From Archilochus colubris (Eukaryota; Chordata; Aves; Apodiformes; Trochilidae), in assembly GCA_023079485.1 (NCBI GenBank), contig CM041115.1, positions 44,572,305-44,636,304 on the forward strand: 64,000 nt of DNA, given 5' to 3'. Both the position numbers and the translations under genes were made by a program. Under the pieces are notes generated by a model that ran no database searches, had not been told where the DNA came from, and saw only the letters and a program-made list of their open reading frames with translations. The stretch's first letter is position 1. Every line of letters begins with the position of its first letter. This document shows, piece after piece, positions 10,994-21,772 of this stretch.

Positions 10994-13920
10994 CAAGTGT
11001 TTAGCCTGTCCTCATGACTGAATCAGAACCTTTATGGAGCATGTATGCAACTGGAAAGTGTTAAAATGTTCAGCCAAAACTTTTGTATAACAATAGGTGC
11101 TAGTAACTTTGCAGCGAAAGTGCATCATATAGAGCAAACTATGCTTGAAAACAGAAACCTAAGACCTTTATGTTGAGTTATTCTGTAAAGTGAAGCTAGA
11201 ATTTTTAAAAAATAAAGGTTTGTTTGTCAAAGCAATCTTAAGCAGTAAAATCCTACTTTAGTGAAAGTGCTGTTCAGTGCCCCAAGACAGTCCTTTTCCT
11301 TGTTTACTCTTTGAAGATATTTTCTACTTATCTTTGAAATGTGTCCACCTTAGGGATTACAATACTTCAGATGTGTGTGAGCCTGCTTGGAAGCCGCAGT
11401 ATTTACCTGCTAGTCATAACAGTCTTGCAGAAAGCTGAAATCAAATACCCAAAGAGTAGAAGGAATTTTGATTACATTTTTTGCAGGTGAGCTACATTAA
11501 ACCCAAGGTAAATAAGGGGTATGGGTTTTCCCTGGTTAACTCAGTTTACATCAATAGTTATTTCACTTGTAAGAGATGGCTAATCTTGCCGGTGATATTC
11601 ATAATTCATTATCAATAGCTTATTCTTCAGAAATAGGCATGTGGAAGGTCAGCTTTATTCATCTGTTTTTAAAAATCTCTCCCTCTGGTGGGTTTAATTG
11701 ATCAACATTGTCTCTCAGTTAAGCTCTGTGTTCACAAGAAGGTAAAGAATAACCTTCTGTCATAACACACAAAAATACTTGGTGTTTCTCTTCCCTGGGT
11801 TAAAAAAAAGCTTATGTCTTTAAAGCAACCCAAGGCCCCAGGAAGGTAGGTGAGCTTGCATCCATGTAGTTCCAATACTAACTGCACAGCATCCTCCTCC
11901 TCTTCCAGAGGCAGGAGAATGGGATGCTCTTCAAATGTAGCTCTCAGAGCAGAAGGCTCCAACTCTTCCCTTTTGTCATCTCAACCAGAGTCATGAGAAG
12001 GTAAAGTAAAGGGTGTTGGCTTGACACAAAGAGCTCTGATTTTCAATCGTTATCTTCAAAGCAGGAAGCATCTCATCACCTGCTGTCTGTTTTACCTGCC
12101 AATTAAAGTGAGACAACTTCACTTTGATGTTTAAGGTTGGCCAGCAGCATAGCTTCTTCACAGCATTGCTCACAGTATGAGGAAATGTTTAATTCAAAGC
12201 TGCTCAGTGTTTATTAATAGAACAAAAGAAAACGCACCCATGTCTCACTTCTCCATTTACCTAAAGCATTACCATGGCACAGACGACCTGTAAATTAACT
12301 TTCAAATAATATCAGCCACTTGGCTTTGGGGACAGGGAAATGTCACTGCAACCTAGGAGCCATTGCTTCTCATTACACTATTTCTTAACTTCTGGTGGAA
12401 ATATTTCACTTTCAGCACAAGGAGGATGACCTCTCTGGTCCTCTCCAGAAGACCACAATGGTGGACCACAGAATGACACAAAATGGAAGATCCTTTATCC
12501 TTGTGTGTTTTCCAGATGGTACTGCAGCTGGAAGGTCACAATCGATTTCACAGCATAGATCAGAGCACATCCCATATTATCTGTTCTTACCCCACTGAGT
12601 TTCTGGTAGCTTAGTGGTTTCCCAAGCTGGTCACTTAGGCACCCATATGAGAATACTACTTAACGGCTGGAACCTTATTTATACTGGCTTCAGCAGAATA
12701 ACTGTATCCAAATATGGAAACTTTTGATGAAAAACTAGTGTTGTCCCTTAAAGGCATGTCCTTACATGAATGTGGGAGCTTGCACAGGATTTGCAGCACT
12801 TCCACAGGATTGAGCAATGGCATTACTAATGTATAATTAAATGAGCTTCTAAACTATCTTCTATATGCCTACTTTTCAACTAGCCACACCCTGCAGCCAA
12901 TGTGAAAAAGTCTGGACAATGGTATGGATTTTTATGTTTGGAGGACATGGGGGACCAGCAGTACTCAATCCTTGGCGATACCAAAGCATCATCTGTAGCC
13001 AACGCTACAGATTTAAGTGCAAGGAAAAACTTATTCCCATTTTCACCTTCTGCACACATATGCCAAAGTGAATCAATCCTAACTTTACAGGATTAGCTGA
13101 TTGTTGAAAAATGAGAAGCACAAGGTAAATATTTAGGTTCCACTCTCAGTGTGATTACAGCTTTTAGGAGAGCAATCCTTTCCTGTGTCCCACCTAGGAG
13201 AGAGAAAAGCCATGTTACTTTCTGGAATGAATGCTCCCTTACATGTTATAACCTCTCTGGGAAAGTTCATGCTGGAATATTTACAAATTTGGTGTCACTA
13301 GAATAACTTTTATTTTGAAATCTTCTAATTAGAGGAAAGAAGTTGGTATTTCATGCCCTTTAGCTCTAAAGAGATTTTGAAAAGTAGTTCCAGTAAAACA
13401 GCCTGCTAGAATGAATTTTACAGGATTTGCTACTTGTGCCATATCCTTATTACAATTATCATAATGCAATGTGTCTGACTTGCAGTGGTCCATTGGGAGT
13501 CAAAAGGAGGAGAAGGCACCCTGCTGGGCTCTACAATGCTCTCGGGTATATCACAAGAGTGATGGCAACTCCAGATGTTCTATAATCTAAGTAGTGTTTC
13601 AAAAAGTAGTGTAAACTGTGCTGCTCCAAATAATGCTGTGGAATCAATATCTACTGTATTCCTCAGCAGACAGTGTCTGTAATTAAAGAGTACTCTTGCT
13701 CTGTACTTGATCCCATTGTACTCCCTAACTTCATTCTCCTTTTCTGCATTTCCCACTCTCAGGTCCTAAAGCCTTAGAGGAAGCAGCACAGTTTTGCACG
13801 AACAGCCACTAACCTTCTGCATTCTATGGCATACTAAGATCTACCATTAAAAATATTGCCCAGACCTCTCTTGTATAAAAAATAATGGTAGTATTCAAGT
13901 ATTTCGTATATGGACATAGC
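10994..13920. other. Unique non-coding sequence, no gene seen
   Basis: No gene, RNA or repeat family was recognised. A 76-codon minus-strand frame (11732-11962) with an acidic run EEEEDA was inspected; it has no recognisable homology or good splice boundaries. Confidence 0.55.
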
Positions 13921-14060
13921 ATCTCAGTTTTCAAAGTGTTGCATAATATAAGGATGAGTGAACCCTCACAATACTTAGAAGGTAAGCACGAGTACGTACT
14001 ATCCCTTATTCAGTCATGGAAGTAGAGATAAAGGTTCATACATGCTGTAGATTACCAGAA
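13921..14060 (-). mobile_element. Ancient MIR/L2-like SINE tail
   Basis: The plus strand reads in order: an AAAGTGTTGCATAATAT block, then CCCTCACAATACTTAGAAGGTA, then GTACGTACTATCCCTTATTCAG, then a degenerate GAAGTAGAGATAAAGGTTC block. The order matches the reverse complement of MIR (AAGCGCTTTACATATATT, then TCCTCACAACAACCCTATGAGGTA, then GTACTATTATTATCCCCATTTTACAG, then GAAACTGAGGCACAGAGAGG). The colinear series of four blocks makes chance similarity unlikely. The element is heavily diverged, as expected for a pre-avian insertion. Whether it is MIR itself or a related L2/CR1-L3 3' end cannot be decided by eye. Confidence 0.5.
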
Positions 14061-17000
14061 GTGGTCTCCAGCTGGTCTGTAGGCCTGCAGCTCTCACAGT
14101 TCAATGGTAATAATGTTTCATGACCACAGAGGAATCCTGATTCTTCATCCAGACATTTTGAGAACTACTGATCTGTCCAAAATCACACAATACTATGATT
14201 TGACACTGTCCCAAAATTTGTCCTGTCTTGTAATGAATACAGTTGACTGTAATGTTTGAGAGAAGGATCTGATTTTATTGAGAAAAGGTCCAAAGAAAAA
14301 ACCTGTGCCAAACTGCTGTAGCCAGTACCACAAAGCAGCAGCATGTTTTGGTTTTTTCTCTCTGCTCTGTTGTATGTGTGAGGACCTCTCCTGGGATCTC
14401 CATCGGAAAGGAAGCAGATCTCCCTCATGGCATTTGCTGTGCATTTCCTCATGATGTGGGTGCAAAAGGGCAGATATTTCACCAAGTGAAAACTGCACCT
14501 GACTCATTAGAACAGGAGGTCTACTGCAAATCATACTGATTACTTTCAAATTCTCACCTTTATCTGCGTGCCTGCAGATAATCCTGGTTTAATTCTGGGA
14601 AGAAATCAATTTCACTGCAAGTAATTTGGATAGTGAATTTTACTTCTTCAGTGTCGCTGTATTTGTGACACTGCCACTGCTGTCATTACCACTTATATAA
14701 GCTAGAAAAATTTCTCACAGTCAAAAAGCAAATGTCTATGAGATACCCTGGGAGCTTCCATGCAAATGGATGGACTCAGAGGAGGAGAACACTTTGAAAC
14801 TCTTCTCTTGCCATTGAGGCTGCATGTGAGAGGGTGAAAAATGCTGAGTGGCAATGGGCTGGCACAGGCAGCCCTCAGTTTGGTCAAAGGAAATCCTTGT
14901 GCTGAAGGCAAAACCTCTCACTAGTGTGTCAGATCACTAGGCTCATAGAAAGCAAATTTTCTGGCTTGAAAAAAGTACAAACAGCCTGCATTTAAAAAGC
15001 TAAATTCTGCAGATTAATGTACCCATTCATCTTGGAGCTCCAGTCAGATTATGGTGTCTGTCTGACTGTAAAGAGGGAGATGGGTACAAAGAGACTGCCT
15101 CTCAGGCAGCTAGTTCTTCTCTCCTCTGATTTGTTGTTGGAGAGTTTTTTAATCATATTTTGATATTCTTTGGCGTGATCATAAATTGCAGTGAAAGCCC
15201 TCTCACTGCCCTAATATTTTAGGATGGCAGCAGCAGAGTTAAGTCAGTATCTTCTTCTTCAATCATTTACACAGTGCTGTGCTTTGTGAGACAAACTGAC
15301 AGCCAGCTCCTGCAATTCCTCGTTCTGACAAACATGGAAGCCCGTACCAAATTCAATACAATCCATCATTTTTGTTCGGTTTCTTTTCCAACAAGAGTAT
15401 CTTTCTTACTGTGGTTTCAAGAAACAAAGCCCTTGGCTGGTAAACAAAGGGAGATCATTACCACTGTACCATCAGCTCTTTCCCCAATAACAGATGCTGC
15501 ATGCAGCCAGGAATGAAACGCAGCCAGGCTGGATGGATGAGCCCTCTGTTACAGGACATGCCAAGACCCACTGTCCCCCCACCTCTCCTCACCTCTGGTG
15601 AGGGGCAGGACAGCAACAGAGCTGCCAGCACCTCTTCTAGGATGCTCATCCCAGCTGTCAGGGCACATGCCCTGCTCCACCACATCGCCTATTTCAAAGC
15701 CAGAGTGACATCAATACAACACCACTCTTGGGTGTTTAATTGTTTCATTTTTCACACTATATGCTGTTGTTACCATCCCACAGCCCTTTCTGTATTTCTA
15801 TTGACGCTTAGAAAAACAACCCACAGCCCCTCAACAGCTATAAAAGCTGCAAAATAGGGAAGGCAGAAGCGTCAGGACTGGCAGGAGCTGCGGGGCTCTT
15901 GGCTGTCCTTTGTGCCTGGCCCCCAGCCCTGGCTGGAGCTGGGACTTCTTCAGCCACCCCAGGATGGATGTTGGGGGGGGAATGGCATGTACTCACCTGG
16001 GTGGGATCCCAGGTGTGGGGCTCAGAACAACCATTTTCTTTTAGCAATGAGAAAACATAAAGAGCTTGAAAGCATAATTCAGAAAAAAATGAATTTATTT
16101 TATCATGATAACCTCAATCCTATGTCACACTACTGGGATTAAAAAAAATATCTCCTTTCTTAACTCCTGAAAAGAGTTCCATGGAAGCAGATGCTTCAGC
16201 TTAAAAGACAGTCTCTGCCCTCCCCCAAAGCCCAGGGAAAAGAAAGGATATTAAAAAAGCTCTTTATGGTCAAATGATTCTTGAAATAGGCTATTTTGCT
16301 CTGAGCCCCAGAGAGCCTTAGAACAATCTAGAAGATAATCTCATGTATATCCACTAGCCATGTTGATGGAAAAACTATTTGTGGTGAGTTAAAGGGAGGC
16401 ACACATGGTGCTCTTAACAGCTTTACCAGCATCCTGTGAATGGAGAGGTCCCTCCCCATGGGGGAATGACAGCAAGCAGCTGCAGCTCTGCCGAGATGGA
16501 GGAGCTCCAGCTGAAGAAGCCATTACCAGGTGTTTGCATTGGCCCTGGTCATCTGAAAAGGGAGAAGAGCTTAGCATTTATTTTTCCTGGATTTCTGGGG
16601 AGAAGAAATGAGAGAAAAATGCAGGCAGTCAGAACAAGGCTCTCCCTCAAATCTCCCAGCTGTCAAATTTGATACGATAGTTAAGGAAAAGTAGAAAAGC
16701 AATCAGGAACCTAGAATCTCTGGAGAAGAGATATAAAATATCCAGAAAATATGCTATCTTCATCTGAAGTGTTCCTGCCTCCCACAACAGGTATAAACCT
16801 TCCAGGAGCTGTCTGTGCTGGAAAGGGTGGTGGAGGATTCAAACTTACCTACTTGGTGATGGGTAAGAAGGTTTCTGACCATGCTAGAGCTGCTGTTTTT
16901 TGAAAGGGCTATTCAGACAGCACTGCATCTGGTCTTTCCATGGTGAGTCTCAGCCTTTGCCACTGTGTCTTCTATCTTCCCTCATGTGCTCTCATGCAAC

Positions 17001-17935
17001 AAGTTTTCTCTCACAATCCACATATGAATAAAACCTGAAAAGCTGACCCCCCTCCTCACTCTGCACTCTTTGGTTGATGTAGATACTTTGGCACATGTGC
17101 AGTGTTTGATCTGGAAGACAACTGAGGAGGATGGGAACAGGAGCCCTAGAGTAGCATTTCCTTAACCCACCATGCCAGTAGCTTTCAGGGTGCATGTGAA
17201 TGAGACTCAGAGATTTGCTGCTATACATTCACTCTTCTGCCAACCATCATGATTCTGTTATCAATAGTCTGCAGGTGCCTGCTCTTGCCGTTTGTATGTG
17301 TATGCCTGTATTGAACACCACCACTCCCTCCCCTGGCTAAAGCTGTAGTCAAGCATAATTATGCAAAGAAAACACAGCTCACAGAGCAGCAGCCTCTGAA
17401 AACTGTACTGTCTCTCTTATTGCCTTTTAGTGGTAAGAAGATCACAGCTTTTGATGTTTGATTCTGATCTCACACTTGTTCCCTGCTAATGGAATTTTCT
17501 TAACTTCAAAGCAGACACAATTTACAGAGGACCGAGATCCCTGTATAGGACTGTGGGAGTAAACTGCCCGCACACAGTCCCACATACTGGCCCAGAAGAG
17601 TTAATAATCATTCCAGGACTGAGTTCTTCCACTCCTTTCATAGCTGACATCCCTCTGAAGGCTTGTTAAGAGCAGTATATGCGGATCTTTTATTTTTCAG
17701 TGTCTGACATTGCATCAGCACCCAGGTATTAAGCAGCCAGGACCAATCAAAACAAAAGGTACCATGATGTCAGATTTTAAATCTGGCCTCAATGCTAAGC
17801 TCAGCACTCCTTTCTAGTGAGGAGCAGGAGGGACAAAAACATGACAGCACTCTGTGAAGACCTTAGTCATCACTAACACTAATTGCACTAAATTCCAGCT
17901 TAGAAGCTCAGTCTGGTTAAGCATTATTATGTACT
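14061..17935. other. Non-coding sequence, some GC-richer patches, no gene seen
   Basis: Locally GC-richer blocks occur at about 15500-15690, 15870-16020 and 16400-16540. They produce overlapping open frames on both strands, such as 15501-15857 plus and 15458-15685 minus. None has recognisable homology, and codon-level structure is not convincing. A 72-nt interval at 16791-16862 has acceptor- and donor-like ends and is open in two phases; it is probably a pseudo-exon. Confidence 0.5.
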
Positions 17936-17984
17936 TCTTTAAAAAAAAAAGAAAAGAAAAAAGAAAAAGGAAAAAAAAAAAAGG
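17936..17984. repeat. A/G-rich homopurine tract
   Basis: A run of A with interspersed G (AAAAGAAAAGAAAAAAGAAAAAG type). It produces a spurious lysine-rich frame on the plus strand and a phenylalanine/leucine-rich one on the minus strand. Confidence 0.95.
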
Positions 17985-19920
17985 CCCACATGAATTAGTT
18001 ATGGCAGGAAAGATTAGGATCTCCTCCAGGTATGAGCAGAGTAAAAAGTGTGAACAATTTTTTTTCCATGTACATAATTTACAATGCTGAAAGAACAGGT
18101 CTGCTGAAAGAACCACTACTTTCCAAGGGAACTCTTCTATCACTTTATCTCAGACCTATGAATAAACACAGGGCCATTAAGGAGATAGATTGGAAAAGTT
18201 AGTTTATTACTCCTTTCAGATGGTGTCTTTTTTACAGTGGAAGTAAGCACACGGCAAATTTAACAGCGTTGTAATACCCTTCCTTGTGAAGGACATAAAA
18301 TACCAAACCAAACCTCAATCTGATAAGTTATTCTACAAATGAGTGAATGCCTTCATCAAGATTTTATTTTGTTCTTAAAAAAAACCCACCAGCAAAAGAC
18401 GCTCATTAAAGTGAAGCACTGGAATATCCGTTTCAGATAACCATCAAGACTGAGCTTGACAGCTGGAAGTTTCCACAATGCAATTCACACCAACACTATT
18501 CGTGCAAAGTGCAGCATGACAGCGACACAGCAAGCTAAGGAAGAGGACAATGAAGGACATCAGAGATTGATTGCATGGCTTCAGACTGCCATCAAGGCCA
18601 GATGAGCTTCTAGGCATCTTTCCAGACCTCACATCATGACATACAAAGACAGAGAAGTGCCCTGTTGCCCCAGGCAAGAAGCTACCTCCCTTTATTTTCA
18701 GAGAGCCACCAGGCAAGAGCACGCATCGTTTCCCCAGATCAGCTGAGGCACTGCCAGCTCACACCCTGCCTTGCACCGCAGTGACTTGTTCCCACTCCAA
18801 GAACTACTTAGGAGGCTGAACTGTAAAACAAGGAAGGCTTTTTGTTTATTGACCACGTGAGCACCATACCAACATTTTCATGTCCTTGCAGCCCATAACC
18901 CCCTCCCTTGAGGTGAGAGGACAGCTGGGAAGCTGCTCACAGGCAGGAGATGACAGGAATGAGCCAGGCAGGATTCTCTACATCCTCCACCCAGACTCTG
19001 CCGAAGGATGGACTCGCTGACTCCCAACGCTGGTGGAAAGGGAAACCTTTCCCTAAAGCTTTCAGAATAGCACTGTCCAGCCCTAGCTGCATGGTGAGCC
19101 ACGAACCCAATGAGATACCCTTGGTTTCCTGAAGAGATGTGTGTTTCTTGGACACTGAACTGTGGGAAAATGAAAAACTGGTATATTTATTCTTTGTAAA
19201 AAGCAAAAGCAAAAATGCATGATCCTTGATGAGCAATAGAGAGCTCTACTGTCTTCTTCTGTCTTTTCCAAACTGGATTAAGCTAGATTGCAGGAGATCA
19301 TCAGATTAAACTCTATGCACATTGTAGAATATGCATAAATACTACATGCATTAAACTAGAGGCAGATTACATGTCATAGACAGGAAGAAGCACAAGATCA
19401 GCACAAGAGTAGAAACATCTATAAGGTTTTTAAATTCCCATGTTCACCTTTTACACACTAACAATCCCCTAAGCACCTCGTGTAGCCAAGCTCATAAACC
19501 AAACACATTAAGCAATAGATTTTGTCAGACTTTCCCACTATCCTGAATTATCTATGTTCGATAATCCTTAGTGATATAACTTCCCCTATTTTCCCACGGT
19601 GTCTCCTGGTGAGGAAAGGAAAAAACCTTAACTTTCAACTACAATAGCCTTCTCAGCTTTTAAATAATGTTTTCCCTGTGAAAAAAATAGGTTATAATTC
19701 ATATTTCCAACATTGCTGTAAAAACAGTTTCCAGATCAACAGTGCACCAAAACCTCAACTCTGTACTGCTGTAATGTGCAGTGAGTATTTCTTTTAACAC
19801 TGAGGATCCCAGAAGCCCCAGGGAATCTTTGGGATACCTCTACAGAGTCTACAGAATGCTACTGAGAAAAGCAAGACCATGTCAGCAGGCTTAAATGTGC
19901 TGTATAGGCATCTGTGTTTT
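17985..19920. other. Unique non-coding sequence, no gene seen
   Basis: No gene or repeat family was recognised. A GC-balanced patch at about 18430-19110 gives several overlapping short frames on both strands, none recognisable. Confidence 0.5.
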
Positions 19921-19922
19921 CA

Positions 19923-19962
19923 CAAAAATAAAAAATAAAAAATAAAAAAATAAAAAAAAAAA
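19923..19962. repeat. AAAAAT simple repeat
   Basis: Seven A-rich units separated by single T residues, ending in a run of A. Low-complexity microsatellite. Confidence 0.95.
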
Positions 19963-20349
19963 TCAACAACTGAAACCCAGTTTCGTTCACCCATGGCTAT
20001 AGCAATGCTATTGCAAAAGAAAAAAGCCTGAGCAGGCATCCACCACTGGAAGGGGTGCCCCTACCTTCCAAGGACTCATCATTGTCTCTGTTGTCCTTCC
20101 CACACTGCTGCCCCAGCCAGAGGTGTGAGCACTCCCTCTCTCCATCAGCACAGTGTCCAACAGCCAGGCTTGCAGCCACTCTGAAAAGGCCACTGTGTTA
20201 ATAAGAGAGTTAAAAATAGAAAGCAAGCAGCTTTGTCTTCCTCAGTAGTCTATAATAGTTGTCAAAAATGAAGTGGCTTGTTCTTAGGCTAATGTTTGCC
20301 AATCTGTGTTCCTGTACTGGGCAGGTAATCATTGAAACCTGTGTTTGCT

Positions 20350-20457
20350 CTCTTACTCTACTCCTTACAATGAACTGAGCAGCCCATGATAAGGTTGTTA
20401 TGTATTTTAGAGCAGGTATAAATGGAGAGATTCAGGAAGGAAAGGACAAGCTGAACG
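20350..20457 (-). repeat. Inverted copy of an unclassified repeat (left arm)
   Basis: The reverse complement of this interval contains, in order, TTCAGCTTGTCC, TTCCTGAATCTC, TATACCTGCTCT, AAATACATAACAACCTTATC, GGGCTGCTC and CATTGTAAGGAG. The same blocks, in the same order and slightly diverged, occur on the plus strand at 21651-21755. The match covers roughly 100 bp with small indels. It lies within a short minus-strand frame whose peptide (LSIYTCSKIHNNLIMGC) parallels LPIYTFSEIHNNLIFGC encoded at the right arm. I cannot assign a repeat family. Confidence 0.75.
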
Positions 20458-21596
20458 CTGGAATCCATGCCACCACCACCCCCTCCCCCTTTGTTTAAAT
20501 CCCCAAACTGAGGAGCTACCCATGCAAATACTTCAAAGCATGTCAAGTGTGAGCAGCTATTCAGTATTACTACTGAATGAGTAGCAGCATGCTATCAGAC
20601 AATAATAATGTTGGGTAGTGGGTGACAGAAACCCAGTATGGGCTTTGTTATTAATTTGCTTTGAGTAACTTCACTGCAGACCTTATGGAAATATATTATT
20701 TTGTCCTGAGACACAAGATACTCTCAGAAGCAACTAGCACATGTTTTTAGTGCTATAGTCCTTGTGACTTCTCTGTCCTCCTTCCCTTTGGCATGTCTTT
20801 AGATGTGCTCAGTTAACTCAGTTAAACCACTGGAGATTCTGAAAACTGATGCTAGTCTCTCTCTCCCTCTCTTTGCTGCTGCTGTATGAATACTAACTTG
20901 CAATCACTGCAGGTAGGAGGACCAGGAAGAGTCTGGGCATGCAAAGTTAAATCAATCCAAAGGTTATTTGTATCACATTGAATTTTCTGTGCCATTTGTT
21001 ATATACACAGAGAAGAGGCTCTCAGATGAGGTAATGCACATGGAAGACATTGATAATATATTATGACAGATGTAGTAAATTAATTTGGAGACTACTATAA
21101 ACAGTGTGAGAACATAGATTTTACTGCAGTTTTGTCTGTGGAAATATGGCAAAAATATATCTTTCCTTAGTAATTTAAGAGACTGTAGTTGCTTCCAAAA
21201 TACTTTGATGAAAACCTCAGCTTCTTAGACAAGGGAGACTCCACTTGACTGGCTGGAGTCCAGCAGATCTTTAGCAATTTAAGTCATCTGAAACTATGGC
21301 CTGTAACACTGTGTTTACACCCTCTGCCCTGGAGAACATTTAAACAGGATGGATCCAAGTTTCTACAGCCAGTGGAAAGACTAACATTAACTTCAGAGCT
21401 AAACTGAGCCATTAGCCAAACTGAGTTGATCCATTTTAGGTGAAACAGGGGTATACATGAAAATTAATCAGATTTTCAATTTCAAAAGCACAGATTTGAG
21501 AGGGATAACTGATTAGTGAGGACAGTCAGGCCAAACAGTTGTAAGGCTCTTTAGCTGAAGTAGATATATAATTTATTTTCTATAAAAGCTGCAAGG
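20458..21596. other. Spacer between inverted arms, non-coding
   Basis: About 1.1 kb between the two inverted copies. It contains a short C-rich tract (20470-20490) and a CT-rich patch (20855-20880) followed by a TACTAAC motif and acceptor-like sequence near 20895-20915. No transposase, reverse transcriptase or other recognisable coding sequence was seen. Confidence 0.5.
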
Positions 21597-21772
21597 AGCT
21601 TTCTGGAATTCATATCACGAGGAAAGGAGGAAAAATTTTCAGGAGGAAAAGCATTCAGCTTGTCCTTCCTGCATCTCCCAATCTATACCTTCTCTGAAAT
21701 ACATAATAACCTTATCTTCGGCTGCTCTCTGGAATTCATTTCACAAGGAGAGAAGGAAAACTTTCAGGAAGG
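21597..21772 (+). repeat. Right arm of unclassified repeat, with internal direct duplication
   Basis: The segment 21651-21755 is the plus-strand counterpart of the inverted copy at 20350-20457. It is flanked by a direct repeat. 21597-21646 carries CTTTCTGGAATTCATATCAC, AGGAAAGGAGGAAAA and TTTTCAGGAGG. 21724-21772 carries CTCTCTGGAATTCATTTCAC, AGGAGAGAAGGAAAA and CTTTCAGGAAGG. The local structure is therefore unit, core, unit. Possible explanations are a decayed non-autonomous transposon or solo LTR, or a local duplication and inversion. Confidence 0.75.

Noticed and set aside
11471..11510. 21-nt microexon bounded by TTTTTTGCAG and AAG/GTAAAT
   Set aside because: Very short, and out of phase with the neighbouring candidate exons.
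13932..13980. Exon-like interval ending in AGAAG/GTAAGC
   Set aside because: It falls within the MIR/L2-like repeat, and its acceptor is weak.
17814..18143. Lysine-rich plus-strand and Phe/Leu-rich minus-strand frames
   Set aside because: Produced by an A/G homopurine tract.
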